Positions 33,911 through 43,925 of a stretch of DNA of 64,000 nt are shown here, piece after piece. Under the pieces are notes generated by a model, which did not search any database, was not told the origin of the DNA, and saw nothing but the letters and a program-made list of their open reading frames with translations. The first letter of the stretch is position 1. Every line of letters begins with the position of its first letter. The stretch covers positions 1 to 64,000 of the forward strand of contig NZ_JAAEDI010000026.1 of NCBI RefSeq assembly GCF_018129025.1, given 5' to 3'. Source of the DNA: Neoroseomonas terrae. GTDB taxonomy: Bacteria > Pseudomonadota > Alphaproteobacteria > Acetobacterales > Acetobacteraceae. Made by a program: the position numbers and the translations under genes.

Positions 33911-35479
33911 ATGATCCCGACATCGAATCTCGCGAACCTGCTGCTGCAAACGGCGCGGCGCTTGCCGGACGCGCCGGGTCTGGTCTGGCGCGACCGCATC
34001 TGGAACTGGGCGGAGCTTGCAGCCCGCGCCTCGGCCGCGGCCTCGGCACTGCGCGCGCAGGGGGTCCGCAGGGGGGACCGGGTGCTCGTGCATGCCCGCA
34101 ACAGCAATGCGCTATTCGAATCCTGTTGGGCCTGCTGGCTGATCGGCGCGGTCTGGGTGCCGACGAATTTCCGCCTGAGCCCGCCGGAAGTGGCCTTCCT
34201 CGCCGCCAATGCGGAGTGCCGCGCGCATGTGTTCGACTTGGCCTTTCCGGAGCATCGCGCCGCGGCGGCAGCGGAGAATGCGGCCTGCGTGCTGGAGGTC
34301 GCGATCGGAGATCATGGCGGCCTTTCCTGGGATGGTTTGGTCGAGGCCGGTCGTGGGGCTCCTGCGACGGAGGCCGAGGCCGTCGATCGCGATCATCCGG
34401 CTTGGCTGTTCTACACCTCGGGCACCACCGGGCGGCCGAAGGGCGGGACACTGACGCATGGTCAGATGGTCTTTGTGGTGGTGAACCACATCGCGGATCT
34501 GATGCCGGGGCTGTCGGCGAAGGATGCCTCGCTGGTGGTGGCGCCTCTCTCGCACGGGGCCGGCATCCATGCGCTCGCGCAGGTGGCGCGGGGTGCAGTG
34601 TCGGTGCTGATGCCCGGCGAGCGGCTGGACGTGGCGGAAGCGTGGCGGCTGGTGGCGCACCATCGCGTGACCAACATGTTCACCGTGCCGACCATCCTGA
34701 ATGCGCTGTGCAATGATGCGAGCGTCGATGCGGTGGACCACGCATCGCTGCGTCACGTCATCTATGCCGGCGCGCCGATGTACCGGGAGGACCAGAAGAA
34801 CGCGCTGCGGAAGCTTGGCCCCTGCCTCGTGCAGTATTTCGGCCTCGGCGAGGTGACGGGCAACATCACCGTGCTGCCGCCGGAGTGGCATAGCCTGGCC
34901 GATGATCCGGCCATGCCGATCGGCTCCTGTGGCTATCCACGGACGGGGATGGATGTGGGGATCCTCGATGCGGACCATCGACGGTTGGGCGCTGGTGAGA
35001 CCGGCGAGATCTGCGTGCGCGGGCCGGCGGTGATGGCGGGGTATTTCGGGAATGCGGCGGCGGATGAGAAGGCGTTCGCCGGCGGATGGTTCCATACCGG
35101 CGACCTCGGATATCTCGATGCGCGTGGCTTCCTCTATATCACCGGCCGGCAGTCGGACATGTACATCTCGGGCGGGTCGAACGTGTATCCGCGGGAGGTG
35201 GAGGAGGCGCTGCTGACGCATCCGGCCGTCGCAGAGGCCTGCGTTGTCGGCGTGCCGCATGAGAAGTGGGGGGAGGCCGGAGTGGCGGTGCTGGTGCCGC
35301 GGGACGGCGCGGCGATCGACGCGGATGCGGTGATGGCGCATCTCGATGGCCGGCTGGGCCGGTATAAATGGCCCTCGCGCATCGTGGTGTGGGATGCGCT
35401 GCCGCGATCCGGATACGGCAAGGTGCCGAAGAACGAGGTGAAGCGGCTCCTGGCCGGCCGCGACGCCGGGCGCCAATAG
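33911..35479 (+). CDS. Acyl-CoA synthetase (AMP-forming)
   Basis: A 522-residue ANL-family adenylating enzyme. The P-loop is YTSGTTGRPKGGTLTH, the A5-type motif is YFGLGEVTGN, and the hinge/late motifs are GWFHTGDLG and the catalytic Lys in GYGKVPKNEVK. The ATG at 33911 has GGGAGGGGG upstream; the open frame continues to 33074 but overlaps dctP in antisense. It converts a carboxylic acid to its CoA thioester. The nearest relatives are medium/long-chain or aryl-acid ligases; the substrate is probably the ligand of one of the two flanking TRAP systems. Confidence 0.9.
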   Translation: MIPTSNLANLLLQTARRLPDAPGLVWRDRIWNWAELAARASAAASALRAQGVRRGDRVLVHARNSNALFESCWACWLIGAVWVPTNFRLSPPEVAFLAANAECRAHVFDLAFPEHRAAAAAENAACVLEVAIGDHGGLSWDGLVEAGRGAPATEAEAVDRDHPAWLFYTSGTTGRPKGGTLTHGQMVFVVVNHIADLMPGLSAKDASLVVAPLSHGAGIHALAQVARGAVSVLMPGERLDVAEAWRLVAHHRVTNMFTVPTILNALCNDASVDAVDHASLRHVIYAGAPMYREDQKNALRKLGPCLVQYFGLGEVTGNITVLPPEWHSLADDPAMPIGSCGYPRTGMDVGILDADHRRLGAGETGEICVRGPAVMAGYFGNAAADEKAFAGGWFHTGDLGYLDARGFLYITGRQSDMYISGGSNVYPREVEEALLTHPAVAEACVVGVPHEKWGEAGVAVLVPRDGAAIDADAVMAHLDGRLGRYKWPSRIVVWDALPRSGYGKVPKNEVKRLLAGRDAGRQ

Positions 35480-35532
35480 ACAGAAAACGGAGGGGGATTC
35501 GGGGAAGGTCTTCCTCCCCCGACCTTTTTCTT
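35474..35532. terminator. Repeat R2 copy between convergent genes
   Basis: Matches 21196-21253 (agaaaacggagggggattcgggg block), with an imperfect ggaag/cttcc stem inside the G/C arms and a following cctttttctt. It overlaps the synthetase stop and reaches the SDR stop, just as the other R2 pair fills a convergent gap. Confidence 0.65.
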
Positions 35533-36287
35533 CAGCCGCGCCCTTCGAACGGCATCTTCGTCGCCTTGATGGTGAGCGTGAAGATGTTCGATTCCAGCGG
35601 CAGGTTCGCCATGTGCAGGATGGCCTGGCCGACATGGTTGACATCCATCGTCGGCTCAACCGCCGTGGTCCCGTCCGCCTGCTTCACGCCTTTCGACATG
35701 CGGGCCGTCATTGGCGTAGCGGCGTTGCCGATGTCGATCTGGCCGGCGCAGATGTCGTACTTCCGGCCATCGAGCATCAGCGACTTGGTCAAACCGGTGA
35801 TGGAGTGCTTGGTCGCCGTGTAGGGGGCGCTGTCCGGCCGCGGCGTGTGGGCGCTGATCGAGCCGTTGTTGATGATGCGCCCGCCCTGGGGCGACTGGTC
35901 CTTCATGATGCGGAAGGCGGCCTGGGCGCAGAGGAAGCAGCCGGTGAGGTTCACCGCGACGACGCGGGTCCAGTCGGCGTAGGTCAGATCCTCGAAGGGC
36001 ATGCCGGGAACGTTCTGGCCGGCGTTGTTGAACAGCAGGTCGAGCCGGCCGTAGTTCGACTTCACCGTGGCGAACAGGGCGTCGACCGAGGCGGGGTCCG
36101 CGACGTCGGTGGGAACGGCAAGGGCGCGGGCGGCGGCGTCGCCGGCCATGGCGATGCTTTCCTCGAGCGGTTCCTTGCGGCGGCCGGTCAGCACGACCGT
36201 CCAGCCGCCGCCGAGCAGGGCGAGGGCAGCAGCGCGCCCGACGCCGGTGCCGGCGCCGGTGACGACGGCGATCTTGGGTTGGCTCAT
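35532..36287 (-). CDS. SDR family oxidoreductase
   Basis: A 251-residue SDR. Cofactor motif [15 protein letters not shown] strand, catalytic Ser in NNGSISAH, Tyr/Lys in YTATKHS. The ATG at 36287 has GAGGAA before it; a TTG two codons upstream is less likely. It lies 51 bases downstream of a second SDR on the same strand, probably in one transcript. Substrate unknown. Confidence 0.85.
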   Translation of the reverse strand: MSQPKIAVVTGAGTGVGRAAALALLGGGWTVVLTGRRKEPLEESIAMAGDAAARALAVPTDVADPASVDALFATVKSNYGRLDLLFNNAGQNVPGMPFEDLTYADWTRVVAVNLTGCFLCAQAAFRIMKDQSPQGGRIINNGSISAHTPRPDSAPYTATKHSITGLTKSLMLDGRKYDICAGQIDIGNAATPMTARMSKGVKQADGTTAVEPTMDVNHVGQAILHMANLPLESNIFTLTIKATKMPFEGRG

Positions 36288-36338
36288 GGACAATTCCTCA
36301 TGGCTTGCGATGGCGGCAATGTGCGGGGCAGCGGCGCG

Positions 36339-37082
36339 TCAGTAAACCGCGCGACCGCCGGAGACGTCGAAGACCGCGCCGGTCGAGAAGGAGCAATCCT
36401 CGGAGGCGAGCCAGCAGGCGAGGGCGGCGATCTCCTCGACCTCGACGAAGCGGTCCATCGGGATTTTGGAGCGCATCCAGGCGATCTGCTGCTCGGTCAT
36501 CTGCTTGAAGATGTCGGTCGCGGCGGCGGCGGGGGTGATGCAGTTGGCGAGTACGCCGGTCTTGGCGAGTTCCTTGCCGAGCGACTTGGTGAAGCCGATC
36601 AGCCCGGCCTTGGAGGCGCTGTAGTGGGAGGCGTTCGGGTTGCCTTCCTTGCCGGCGATGGAGGCGATGTTGACGATGCGGCCGTATTCGGCGGCGATCA
36701 TGGTGGGCACGATGGCGCGCGCGACGAGATAGGGCGCGACCAGGTTCACCTCGATCACGCGGCGCCATTCGGCGGGCGGCAATTCCCAGGATGGTGCGTT
36801 GCCGCCGGTGATGCCGGCGTTGTTCACCAGGATATCGACGCGGCCATGGGCGGCGAGCGTCGCGTCCCGTGCGGCGGCGATGGCGGCCTCGTCAGTGAGG
36901 TCGAGCGCATGGGCGGTGGCGTTGCCGAGGGCCGCGGCGGCGGCAGTGCCGATCGCGGCGTCCATGTCCCAGATCGCGACGCGGGCGCCGGATTCCACCG
37001 CGCGGCGGGCGATGGCGAGGCCGATGCCGCGCGCGCCGCCGGTCACGATCGCGACGCGGCCGGCCAGGTCCAGTCGGTTCAT
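36339..37082 (-). CDS. SDR family oxidoreductase, 3-oxoacyl-ACP-reductase-like
   Basis: A 247-residue SDR with TGGARGIG, NNAGITGG, catalytic Ser in IASIAGKEG and YSASKAG; the C-terminal FSTGAVFDVSGGRA follows. The frame opens at 37148, but the ATG at 37082 (MNRLDLAGRVA) is canonical. It is divergent from the second TRAP operon with a palindrome-rich gap of 150 bases between, so the two SDRs may oxidise the TRAP substrate. Confidence 0.85.
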   Translation of the reverse strand: MNRLDLAGRVAIVTGGARGIGLAIARRAVESGARVAIWDMDAAIGTAAAAALGNATAHALDLTDEAAIAAARDATLAAHGRVDILVNNAGITGGNAPSWELPPAEWRRVIEVNLVAPYLVARAIVPTMIAAEYGRIVNIASIAGKEGNPNASHYSASKAGLIGFTKSLGKELAKTGVLANCITPAAAATDIFKQMTEQQIAWMRSKIPMDRFVEVEEIAALACWLASEDCSFSTGAVFDVSGGRAVY

Positions 37083-37142
37083 GGTGCTTCCCCCGATGAT
37101 CGGCGCAGTGTCTGACAGGGCCGGCGAGACGGGAAGGGGGGT

Positions 37143-37190
37143 AACCATGTGGTTCCCAGCGGTGCGGTTCCACCTCTATAGTCGAACCAC
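37143..37190. promoter_or_regulatory. Operator-like inverted repeats in the divergent SDR/TRAP gap
   Basis: aaccatgtggtt (37143-37154) is palindromic except for its centre. gtggttc (37149-37155) is mirrored by gaaccac (37184-37190), with a further gcggttcca in between. This spacing suits an IclR- or GntR-type site; no regulator gene is adjacent. Confidence 0.4.
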
Positions 37191-37232
37191 AGCCGGTACG
37201 AAGCCGGCGGCAAACATAGGGAGTGACCGTTC

Positions 37233-38225
37233 ATGAACCGTAGGCAGTTGTTGGTCGGCGCACCTGCGCTTGCGCTTCCCTGGGTGGCCCACGCGCAGCA
37301 GGCGATCACCCTGAACGGCGCGGTGCAGTTCAACGACGACCACGTCTTCACCCGCGCCCTGGTGCGGTTCGAGGAGCTGGTGAAGCAGTACTACACCGCC
37401 CAGCCGATCAACTTCATCCTCCACAAGAATTCCAGCCTGGGGCTGGAGAAGCAGTATTTCGAGTACATGTCGGCCGGGCGCGGCGCGGTGGATTACGGCA
37501 TCGTCTCCCCGGCGCATATGTCCACCTTCAGCCGGGCCGCGCCCTTCGTGGATGCGCCCTTCCTGTTCCGCGACCTCGCGCAATGGAACAAGGTGCTGGA
37601 CCAGGACCTGTTCGCGCCCGTCGCGACGGAGATCGAGCGGCGGTCGCGCGTCGGGCTGATCGGCTATGCCGGCGGCGGCGTGCGCAACATCTTCGCCAAC
37701 AAGCGCATTACCGACATGGCCGGGCTGCGCGGGTTGAAGGTGCGCGTGCAGGGCGCGCCGATCTGGTCGCGCACCTTCCAGGCGGCCGGGATGTCGCCCT
37801 CGGTCATCGCCTATAACGAGATCTACAACGGCATCCAGAACAACGTCATCGAGGCCGGCGAGAACGAGGCGGCGGGCGTCGAGGCGATGCGCTTCTACGA
37901 GGTCGCGCCGAACCTGATCCTGACGCAGCACGCCATCACCATCCGGCCGATCTGCTTCGCCAGCCAGACCCTGGCGCGGCTGCCGGCGCCGCTGCAGGAA
38001 GCGATCCGCCGCGCGGGCAAGGAAGCCGGTACCTTCGGCCGCCACGCCGAGAGCACCGAGGACGGGCAGAAGATCACCGAGCTCGAACAGGCAGGCCGGC
38101 TGCGCCGCGTCGAGTTCACCGACCGTGACGCGCTGAAGCGCGCGGTCGATCCGGTGATGGTCGCCTATGCCCGCGAAGTGGATGCGGAAGCGATCTACGC
38201 CCGCATCAACGCCGTCACCTCGTGA
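37233..38225 (+). CDS. dctP: TRAP transporter substrate receptor (DctP)
   Basis: A 330-residue periplasmic receptor with a short signal peptide (MNRRQLLVGAPALALPWVAHAQQ). The receptor-type helix with LRGLKVRVQGAP, and NEIYNGIQNNVIEAGENE in the ligand-cleft region, are DctP-like. It has a GGGAG site and starts the second TRAP operon. Distinct in sequence from the receptor at 32732, so a different ligand is likely. Confidence 0.9.
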   Translation: MNRRQLLVGAPALALPWVAHAQQAITLNGAVQFNDDHVFTRALVRFEELVKQYYTAQPINFILHKNSSLGLEKQYFEYMSAGRGAVDYGIVSPAHMSTFSRAAPFVDAPFLFRDLAQWNKVLDQDLFAPVATEIERRSRVGLIGYAGGGVRNIFANKRITDMAGLRGLKVRVQGAPIWSRTFQAAGMSPSVIAYNEIYNGIQNNVIEAGENEAAGVEAMRFYEVAPNLILTQHAITIRPICFASQTLARLPAPLQEAIRRAGKEAGTFGRHAESTEDGQKITELEQAGRLRRVEFTDRDALKRAVDPVMVAYAREVDAEAIYARINAVTS

Positions 38226-38295
38226 TCCTTCTGGCCTGCCGGCGGCGCGGATGCCGTCGGCAGGCCCGCATTCCCGACATTCCCGGAGCCTACCC

Positions 38296-38805
38296 ATGCC
38301 CCAGCCCGGCCTGCGCGGCCTGGTGCGGCGGGCAGCCGAGCTCTACGGCCGGCTGCTCTCGGCACTGCTTGCGATCTCCGTCCTCATCCTCGTCGTCCCC
38401 GTCACCCTGCAGGTCGTCTCGCGCCAGACGCATCTGCTGCCGCACTACATCTGGACGGAGGAAATGGCCCGCTTCCTCCTCGTCTGGACCGTGATGATCG
38501 GCGCCATCGTCGGGCAGAAGGAGGGCATCCATTTCATCGTGGACCTCTGGCCGGAACTGAGGGGCCGCATGCGCGCCTTCATGGACATCGTGTCCGGTGT
38601 CTTCGTCCTGCTGTTCGGCGCCGTGTTCCTGTGGTTCGGTATCGAGTTCGTGGACTTCGCCTGGTTCCGCATCAGCGAGCTCGCGGAATTGCCGCTTTGG
38701 CTGATCCACCTGCCCTGGCCGATCCTCGGCTTCTCCTGGCTGCTGTTCGGCGGCGAGAAGTTCGCCGACGACGTCACCACGCTCATCCATGGGGAGCAGG
38801 CCTGA
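38296..38805 (+). CDS. dctQ: TRAP transporter small permease (DctQ)
   Basis: A 169-residue, four-helix DctQ-type protein (TEEMARFLLVW motif). The stop overlaps the dctM start (TGATG), giving coupled translation. Confidence 0.9.
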   Translation: MPQPGLRGLVRRAAELYGRLLSALLAISVLILVVPVTLQVVSRQTHLLPHYIWTEEMARFLLVWTVMIGAIVGQKEGIHFIVDLWPELRGRMRAFMDIVSGVFVLLFGAVFLWFGIEFVDFAWFRISELAELPLWLIHLPWPILGFSWLLFGGEKFADDVTTLIHGEQA

Positions 38806-40124
38806 TGGGCGGCAATGTGCTGGTCGCCTCCCAGGCGGCCTGGATCCTGTTCGGCGTGTTCTTCACGCTGCTGGCACTGCGGGTGCCGGTGGCGGTGGCG
38901 CTCGGCCTCGCCTGCCTGCCGATCCTCGTGATCGAGGACCGGCTGGGCCCGATGGTGCTGATGCAGGAGACGTTCAACGCCTACAACTCCTTCATCCTGC
39001 TCGCCGTGCCGTTCTTCCTGCTGACGGCAAACCTGATGAATGTGGGCGGCATCACGGATCGGCTGATGCGGCTGTCGCGGGCGATGGTGGGGCATCTGCC
39101 CGGCAGCCTCGCGCAGATCAACGTGGTGCTGTCGATCTTCTTCGCGGGCATCTCCGGATCATCCACCGCGGATGCCGCGTCGCAGTCGAAGATCTTCATC
39201 GATGCTCAGCGGAAGGAGGGATACGACGACGGCTTCTCCGTCGCGATCACCGCGGTATCGGCGGTGCTTGCGGTCATCATCCCGCCGTCGATCCTGATGA
39301 TCGTCTGGGGCGGTGTGCTGACGGTCTCGATCGGCGCGCTGTTCCTCGCCGGCATCATTCCCGGGTTGCTGATCGGGTTGGTGCAGATGGCAACCGTGCA
39401 CGCCTACGCGAAGGCGCGGGGCTACCCGACCTACGAACGCGCGACATTCCGCGAGTTCCTCTGTTCGCTGGCAGTCTCCATTCCGGCGCTGTTGACGCCC
39501 GCGATCATCATCGGCGGCAAGGTGTTCGGCTGGTTCACCGCGACGGAAAGCGCCTGCATCGCGGTGCTCTACGCCGGCGCGCTGTCGCTGTTCTATTACC
39601 GGGAAATGGGGCTGAAGCAGCTGTGGGAGGCGCTGGGCGAGACCGGTCGCCTCGCCGCGGTGGCGCTGTTCTGCGTCGGCACCGCATCCGCCTTCGGCTG
39701 GCTGCTCGCCTATTATGAAATCCCGAAGGCGATTCTCGCCGGCGTCTCCGCCTGGGGCATGGGGCCGATCGCGACGGGGTTCTTCATCGCGGCGGTCTTC
39801 CTGGTGGTCGGCTGCTTTCTCGACGCGATCCCGGCCATCATCATCGTCGGCGCCATCCTGCAGCCGCTGGCCGCGGGGGCGGGGCTCGATCCGGTTCACT
39901 TCGCCATGATCGGCATCGTCAGCCTGGCCTTCGGCTTGGTGACCCCGCCCTATGGCCTGTGCCTGATGATCGCGTGCCATGTCGCCGGCATGCGCATGCG
40001 GGATGCGTTGAAGGACACGATGATCATGCTGCTGCCCATGTTGGGGGTGCTGGTGCTCGTCATCCTCTGGCCCAGTGTGGTCCTGTTCCTGCCCCGGCTG
40101 GTCTCGCCGGACTTCCTCGACTGA
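38805..40124 (+). CDS. dctM: TRAP transporter large permease (DctM)
   Basis: A 439-residue DctM with about 12 helices, FFAGISGSSTADAASQ and IIPPSILMIVWG in the first half and GLVTPPYGLCLMIACH in the second. Ends the dctP-dctQ-dctM operon. The gap to the next gene (40125-40259) shows no further feature. Confidence 0.93.
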   Translation: MGGNVLVASQAAWILFGVFFTLLALRVPVAVALGLACLPILVIEDRLGPMVLMQETFNAYNSFILLAVPFFLLTANLMNVGGITDRLMRLSRAMVGHLPGSLAQINVVLSIFFAGISGSSTADAASQSKIFIDAQRKEGYDDGFSVAITAVSAVLAVIIPPSILMIVWGGVLTVSIGALFLAGIIPGLLIGLVQMATVHAYAKARGYPTYERATFREFLCSLAVSIPALLTPAIIIGGKVFGWFTATESACIAVLYAGALSLFYYREMGLKQLWEALGETGRLAAVALFCVGTASAFGWLLAYYEIPKAILAGVSAWGMGPIATGFFIAAVFLVVGCFLDAIPAIIIVGAILQPLAAGAGLDPVHFAMIGIVSLAFGLVTPPYGLCLMIACHVAGMRMRDALKDTMIMLLPMLGVLVLVILWPSVVLFLPRLVSPDFLD

Positions 40125-40259
40125 AGCGGGCGTGCGGCTGGCTTCGCTTGACCTCGGCAGGCCGCCGCCTCAGCCTTGCGGTCCATTTCGGCAACAGGGG
40201 CTGCTCCGGCGGGGCGGCCCCTGCCCGAACCATTCCGACTACCGACGGACTGCCCCCCT

Positions 40260-41609
40260 ATGCCCGACCAGCGCCCGCCGCGGATCTTCATCGACGGGTA
40301 TAATCTGTCGCTCACGCAGGGGACCGGGGTCGCGACCTATGCCCGCAACCTGTCGTTCTGTCTCCGCGATCTGGGCGCCGAGGTGGGCGTGCTCTATGGC
40401 ACCCGCTCCTCAACCGTCTCCATGAACCCGCTGATGCGGGAGATCTCCTTCTTCGATCCGCCCGTCGGCCGGCCCTCACGCGTGGTCGAGGTGGCGCGCG
40501 CTGTCCGCCGTGCGGCGACGACGCCGCTCGGTGAGATCGCGACCCAGGTGCCGATCACCGGCCGTGTCGTGCGGGAGAGCTTCCGCTCTCGCCTGCCGCA
40601 TTTCGATCATGTCTGGAACGTGCAGGACCTGTTCGATCTCCAGCGCTTGCACTCCAAGCTCTATTTCTGGCGCATGGCCGTGCATTTCCGGGAACCGCCC
40701 GCACTGATGCACTGGACCTACCCGCTGGCGCTGCAGGTGCGCGGTGCGAAGAACATCTACACCATGCACGACCTAGTGCCGCTGCGACTGCCCTACACCA
40801 CGCTCGACAACAAGCGGAACTACTTCCGGCTCGTGCGCCGGCTCGCGCGGCGCAGCAGCCACATCGTTACGGTCAGCGAGGCGTCCAAGCGCGATATCGT
40901 CAACCTGCTCGGCATTCCGGAAGAAAAGGTTACCAACACCTACCAGTCGGTGGATATCCCGGCGCGCTACGCGCAGAAGCCTCTCGCCGACGTGAAGGCG
41001 GAGATCGAGGGCACCTTCGGCCTCGGCCATCAACGCTACTTCCTGTTCTTCGGTGCCATCGAGCCGAAGAAGAATGTCGGACGGATGATCGAGGCCTACC
41101 TCGCCTCCGGCGTCACCGACCCGCTCGTCATCGTCGGCAAGAAGGCGTGGAAGTCGGAGGACGAGCTGCGCTTGTTGTTCGAGAACGATCATCTCCGTTA
41201 CCTGCTGACGCGGGACGGCCTGACGCAGACGCATCATCGGGTGAAGCTTGTTGACTACGCGCCGTTTCCCCTCCTGGTCAGCCTGATCCGCGGGGCGAAG
41301 GCGGTGCTGTTCCCGTCGCTTTACGAAGGCTTCGGCCTGCCGGCGTTGGAGGCCATGCTGCTCGGCACGCCGGTTATGACGTCGAACACCTCCTCCATGC
41401 CCGAGGTGGTGGGCGATGCGGCGCTGAAGATCGATCCCTACGACATTCGGGCGATGGTGGATGCGATCCGCACGCTCGATTCGGACGCTGCATTGCGCGG
41501 ACGACTGTCGGATGCCGGGCCGCGTCAGGCATCGCTCTTCTCACCGGAACGCTACCGGTTCCGGCTGCGCGAAGCCTACGCGCGGGTCGGGGTCGCTGTG
41601 GGCGAGTGA
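40260..41609 (+). CDS. Glycosyltransferase family 4 protein
   Basis: A 449-residue GT-B fold glycosyltransferase. It has the GT4 donor-site EX7E region: SLYEGFGLPALEAMLLGTP followed by NTSSMPEV, and an acceptor half with GTGVATYARNL. The ATG at 40260 is preferred over upstream in-frame codons. It is followed by another GT4-type protein, so the pair may build a short glycan or modify the surface. No polysaccharide export gene is near. Confidence 0.88.
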   Translation: MPDQRPPRIFIDGYNLSLTQGTGVATYARNLSFCLRDLGAEVGVLYGTRSSTVSMNPLMREISFFDPPVGRPSRVVEVARAVRRAATTPLGEIATQVPITGRVVRESFRSRLPHFDHVWNVQDLFDLQRLHSKLYFWRMAVHFREPPALMHWTYPLALQVRGAKNIYTMHDLVPLRLPYTTLDNKRNYFRLVRRLARRSSHIVTVSEASKRDIVNLLGIPEEKVTNTYQSVDIPARYAQKPLADVKAEIEGTFGLGHQRYFLFFGAIEPKKNVGRMIEAYLASGVTDPLVIVGKKAWKSEDELRLLFENDHLRYLLTRDGLTQTHHRVKLVDYAPFPLLVSLIRGAKAVLFPSLYEGFGLPALEAMLLGTPVMTSNTSSMPEVVGDAALKIDPYDIRAMVDAIRTLDSDAALRGRLSDAGPRQASLFSPERYRFRLREAYARVGVAVGE

Positions 41610-41657
41610 GGCCGGCTGTGGCATATCGTCCACTGATTTGACCGAGTGGGGATTGCG

Positions 41658-43868
41658 ATGGACCAGCCGGGCGGCGACGGCAGCACGACACCGGGCGAGG
41701 CGCTGCGCCAGGCCGACTCCCTGCGTGACGAGCGCATGTGGGACGCTGCCGTACTGGCCTATCGCGGCTACCTCGAACGCCGCCCGGAGGATTGGCGCGC
41801 GCGCGTCCAGCTCGGCCACTGCCTGAAGGAAAGCGGGGACCTCGCCGCCGCGCTGGCCGCCTATCGCGAAGCCGCAACGGCCGCGCCGAACAGCGCGGAT
41901 GCGCATCTGCATGTCGGCCACGCGCTGACGATGCTGGGCGAGGGGGAGGGTGCCTGGCGCGCCTATGCCCGCGCGCTCGAGCTCGAACCGGACAACGCCG
42001 ACGCCGCGCGCGGCGCGAGGTCGCTCTCCTCGCTCGCATCCGCCGTCGCGGTGCGTGCGCGGGCACCGGGGCAGGCGCAGCAGATCGTCTTCGACAGTTC
42101 CGATCTCGTCGCCTACGTCATGCACAACCGGACGCCGACGGGCATCCAGCGCGTGCAATTGAACGTCACGGCGCGTGCGCTGCTCGATCCGATCGAGGGT
42201 GCGGCGACGTCGGCCGTCGCCTTCGATGAGGTGTCGGGATTCTGGCGGGAGATCGGGCGCGACCTGTTCCTGCGGCTGTGGCGGCTGTCACGCACCGGCG
42301 GCGAGGTCGACGCCCCGGCCTGGATCGAGGTGGTGAGCGAACTGCGCGCTACGCTGCGCGACGGGCCCGACTTTGCCTTCGCGCCGGGGGCGAGCCTCGT
42401 CAATCTGGGCACCTCGTGGTGGATCAGGGACTACTTCCTCCGGGTGCGCCACATCATGCGGCGTTACGGCGTGCGCTACGTGCCATTGGTCTACGACTGC
42501 ATCCCGCTGATGACGCCGGAGCATTGCCAGCCCCTGCTGGTGGAGGAATTCGCCCAGTGGTTCTCCTCCATGGCGGCGCAGGCGGATTCGGCACTCGCCA
42601 TCTCCGAATGGTCGGCCGCCGATGCGCGGCGGATCGCGGCAGAGGTGCTGCCCGAACGCACGCTACCCGTCACCGTCGTCCGGCTTGATGCCGATCTGCG
42701 GCGGGAACTCGGCGCGGCAGCCTCGGAAGGCTGGCCGCCGCGACCTGACCTGCCAGAGCCGAACGAGTCCTTCGTGCTCTGCGTCGGCACGATCGAAAGC
42801 CGCAAGAACCACCTGATGCTGTTCCACGCCTGGCTGGCGCTGATCCGCCGCCACGGGGCGGCGCGCGTGCCGCGGCTGGTCTGCATCGGCAAGCCGGGAT
42901 GGCTCGCGGACGGCGCAATGACACTGTGGCGCAATTCCGAGGCGCTGCGGGAGCGTGTTTCGATCGCGCATGGGGTGCCGGATGTGGCGCTCGCGGCGCT
43001 CTACAGCCGCGCCATGTTCACGGTGACGAACAGCTTCTACGAAGGCTGGGGCCTGCCGGTAACGGAGAGCCTGTCCTTCGGGCGCGTGCCGCTGGTCGCG
43101 CGCAACACCTCCCTGACCGAGGCGGGTGGCGAGGTGGCGGTTTACTTCGAGCCGGAGAACCTGCCTGACCTGGTGGCGAAGCTCGAAGGGCTGATCTTCA
43201 ACGCGGACGAACGGGAACGCCGCGAAGCGGCGATCCGAGACACAGTGACCCTTCGCAGCTGGGGCGACATCGCCGACCAGGTGATGCGGGAAGTCGCTGC
43301 CCGCGCCGCCGAGGCGCGCGACGCACCGCGCGCGGCGGTACTGGTGGAACCCGCGGTCGTCTATCCTCTGCGACTGACCGGCGGAAGCGATGCCGCGCGC
43401 AGCAAGGCGATGGCGGACCTGCTGCGTGACGGGCTGGCCTGGTATCCGCTCGAAGCCTGGGGGTGCTGGACGCGGGCGGGCCTCGCCAAGCTGCGGCTAC
43501 CCGTCGATCCAGCGGCGACGGAGGGCAGGTTGCGGCTTTATCTCGGCTGCGTGGCAACGGCGGGGGCGAAGGGCATTCGGCTGCGCGCCTTCGGCATCGA
43601 TTCGGCACCCGGTCCGTTCCTGCAGATTGGCGCGGGGGCAGAGGCCGGTGGGGCCTTTGCCTGCGTGCTCGAATGCGATGCCGTGGGCGGTGAGGTCATC
43701 GTCGAGATCGACAGCGGCGCCGGCGTCCTGATCGACGTGACCGAGAACGACGTGGGCCGCGCCATCGGCCTCGGTGTCACGTCGGTGATGCTGTGCCGGG
43801 CTGATGACCTGCTGGCGCGCCTCGAGTTCCTCGAACGCCAGGCCTATCGGGTGCTGGGAGCGGCGTAG
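41658..43868 (+). CDS. TPR-domain fused GT4-type glycosyltransferase
   Basis: A 736-residue protein. Residues 20-125 contain three TPR units (LGHCLKESGDLAAALAAYREA, LHVGHALTMLGEGEGAWRAYARAL). A GT-B glycosyltransferase occupies about 130-560, with VGTIESRKNH and the donor motif SFYEGWGLPVTESLSFGRVP. A beta-rich C-terminal domain (about 560-736) is not recognised. The ATG at 41658 follows GGGGA; a GTG four codons upstream is also open. The GT half resembles the neighbouring gene product, which suggests an old duplication plus fusion. Confidence 0.83.
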   Translation: MDQPGGDGSTTPGEALRQADSLRDERMWDAAVLAYRGYLERRPEDWRARVQLGHCLKESGDLAAALAAYREAATAAPNSADAHLHVGHALTMLGEGEGAWRAYARALELEPDNADAARGARSLSSLASAVAVRARAPGQAQQIVFDSSDLVAYVMHNRTPTGIQRVQLNVTARALLDPIEGAATSAVAFDEVSGFWREIGRDLFLRLWRLSRTGGEVDAPAWIEVVSELRATLRDGPDFAFAPGASLVNLGTSWWIRDYFLRVRHIMRRYGVRYVPLVYDCIPLMTPEHCQPLLVEEFAQWFSSMAAQADSALAISEWSAADARRIAAEVLPERTLPVTVVRLDADLRRELGAAASEGWPPRPDLPEPNESFVLCVGTIESRKNHLMLFHAWLALIRRHGAARVPRLVCIGKPGWLADGAMTLWRNSEALRERVSIAHGVPDVALAALYSRAMFTVTNSFYEGWGLPVTESLSFGRVPLVARNTSLTEAGGEVAVYFEPENLPDLVAKLEGLIFNADERERREAAIRDTVTLRSWGDIADQVMREVAARAAEARDAPRAAVLVEPAVVYPLRLTGGSDAARSKAMADLLRDGLAWYPLEAWGCWTRAGLAKLRLPVDPAATEGRLRLYLGCVATAGAKGIRLRAFGIDSAPGPFLQIGAGAEAGGAFACVLECDAVGGEVIVEIDSGAGVLIDVTENDVGRAIGLGVTSVMLCRADDLLARLEFLERQAYRVLGAA

Positions 43869-43925
43869 CGGGTTTGACCGAAGCCGCCGCCTGACCGATC
43901 CTGTGGCGACGGAGGAGACCGTAGC

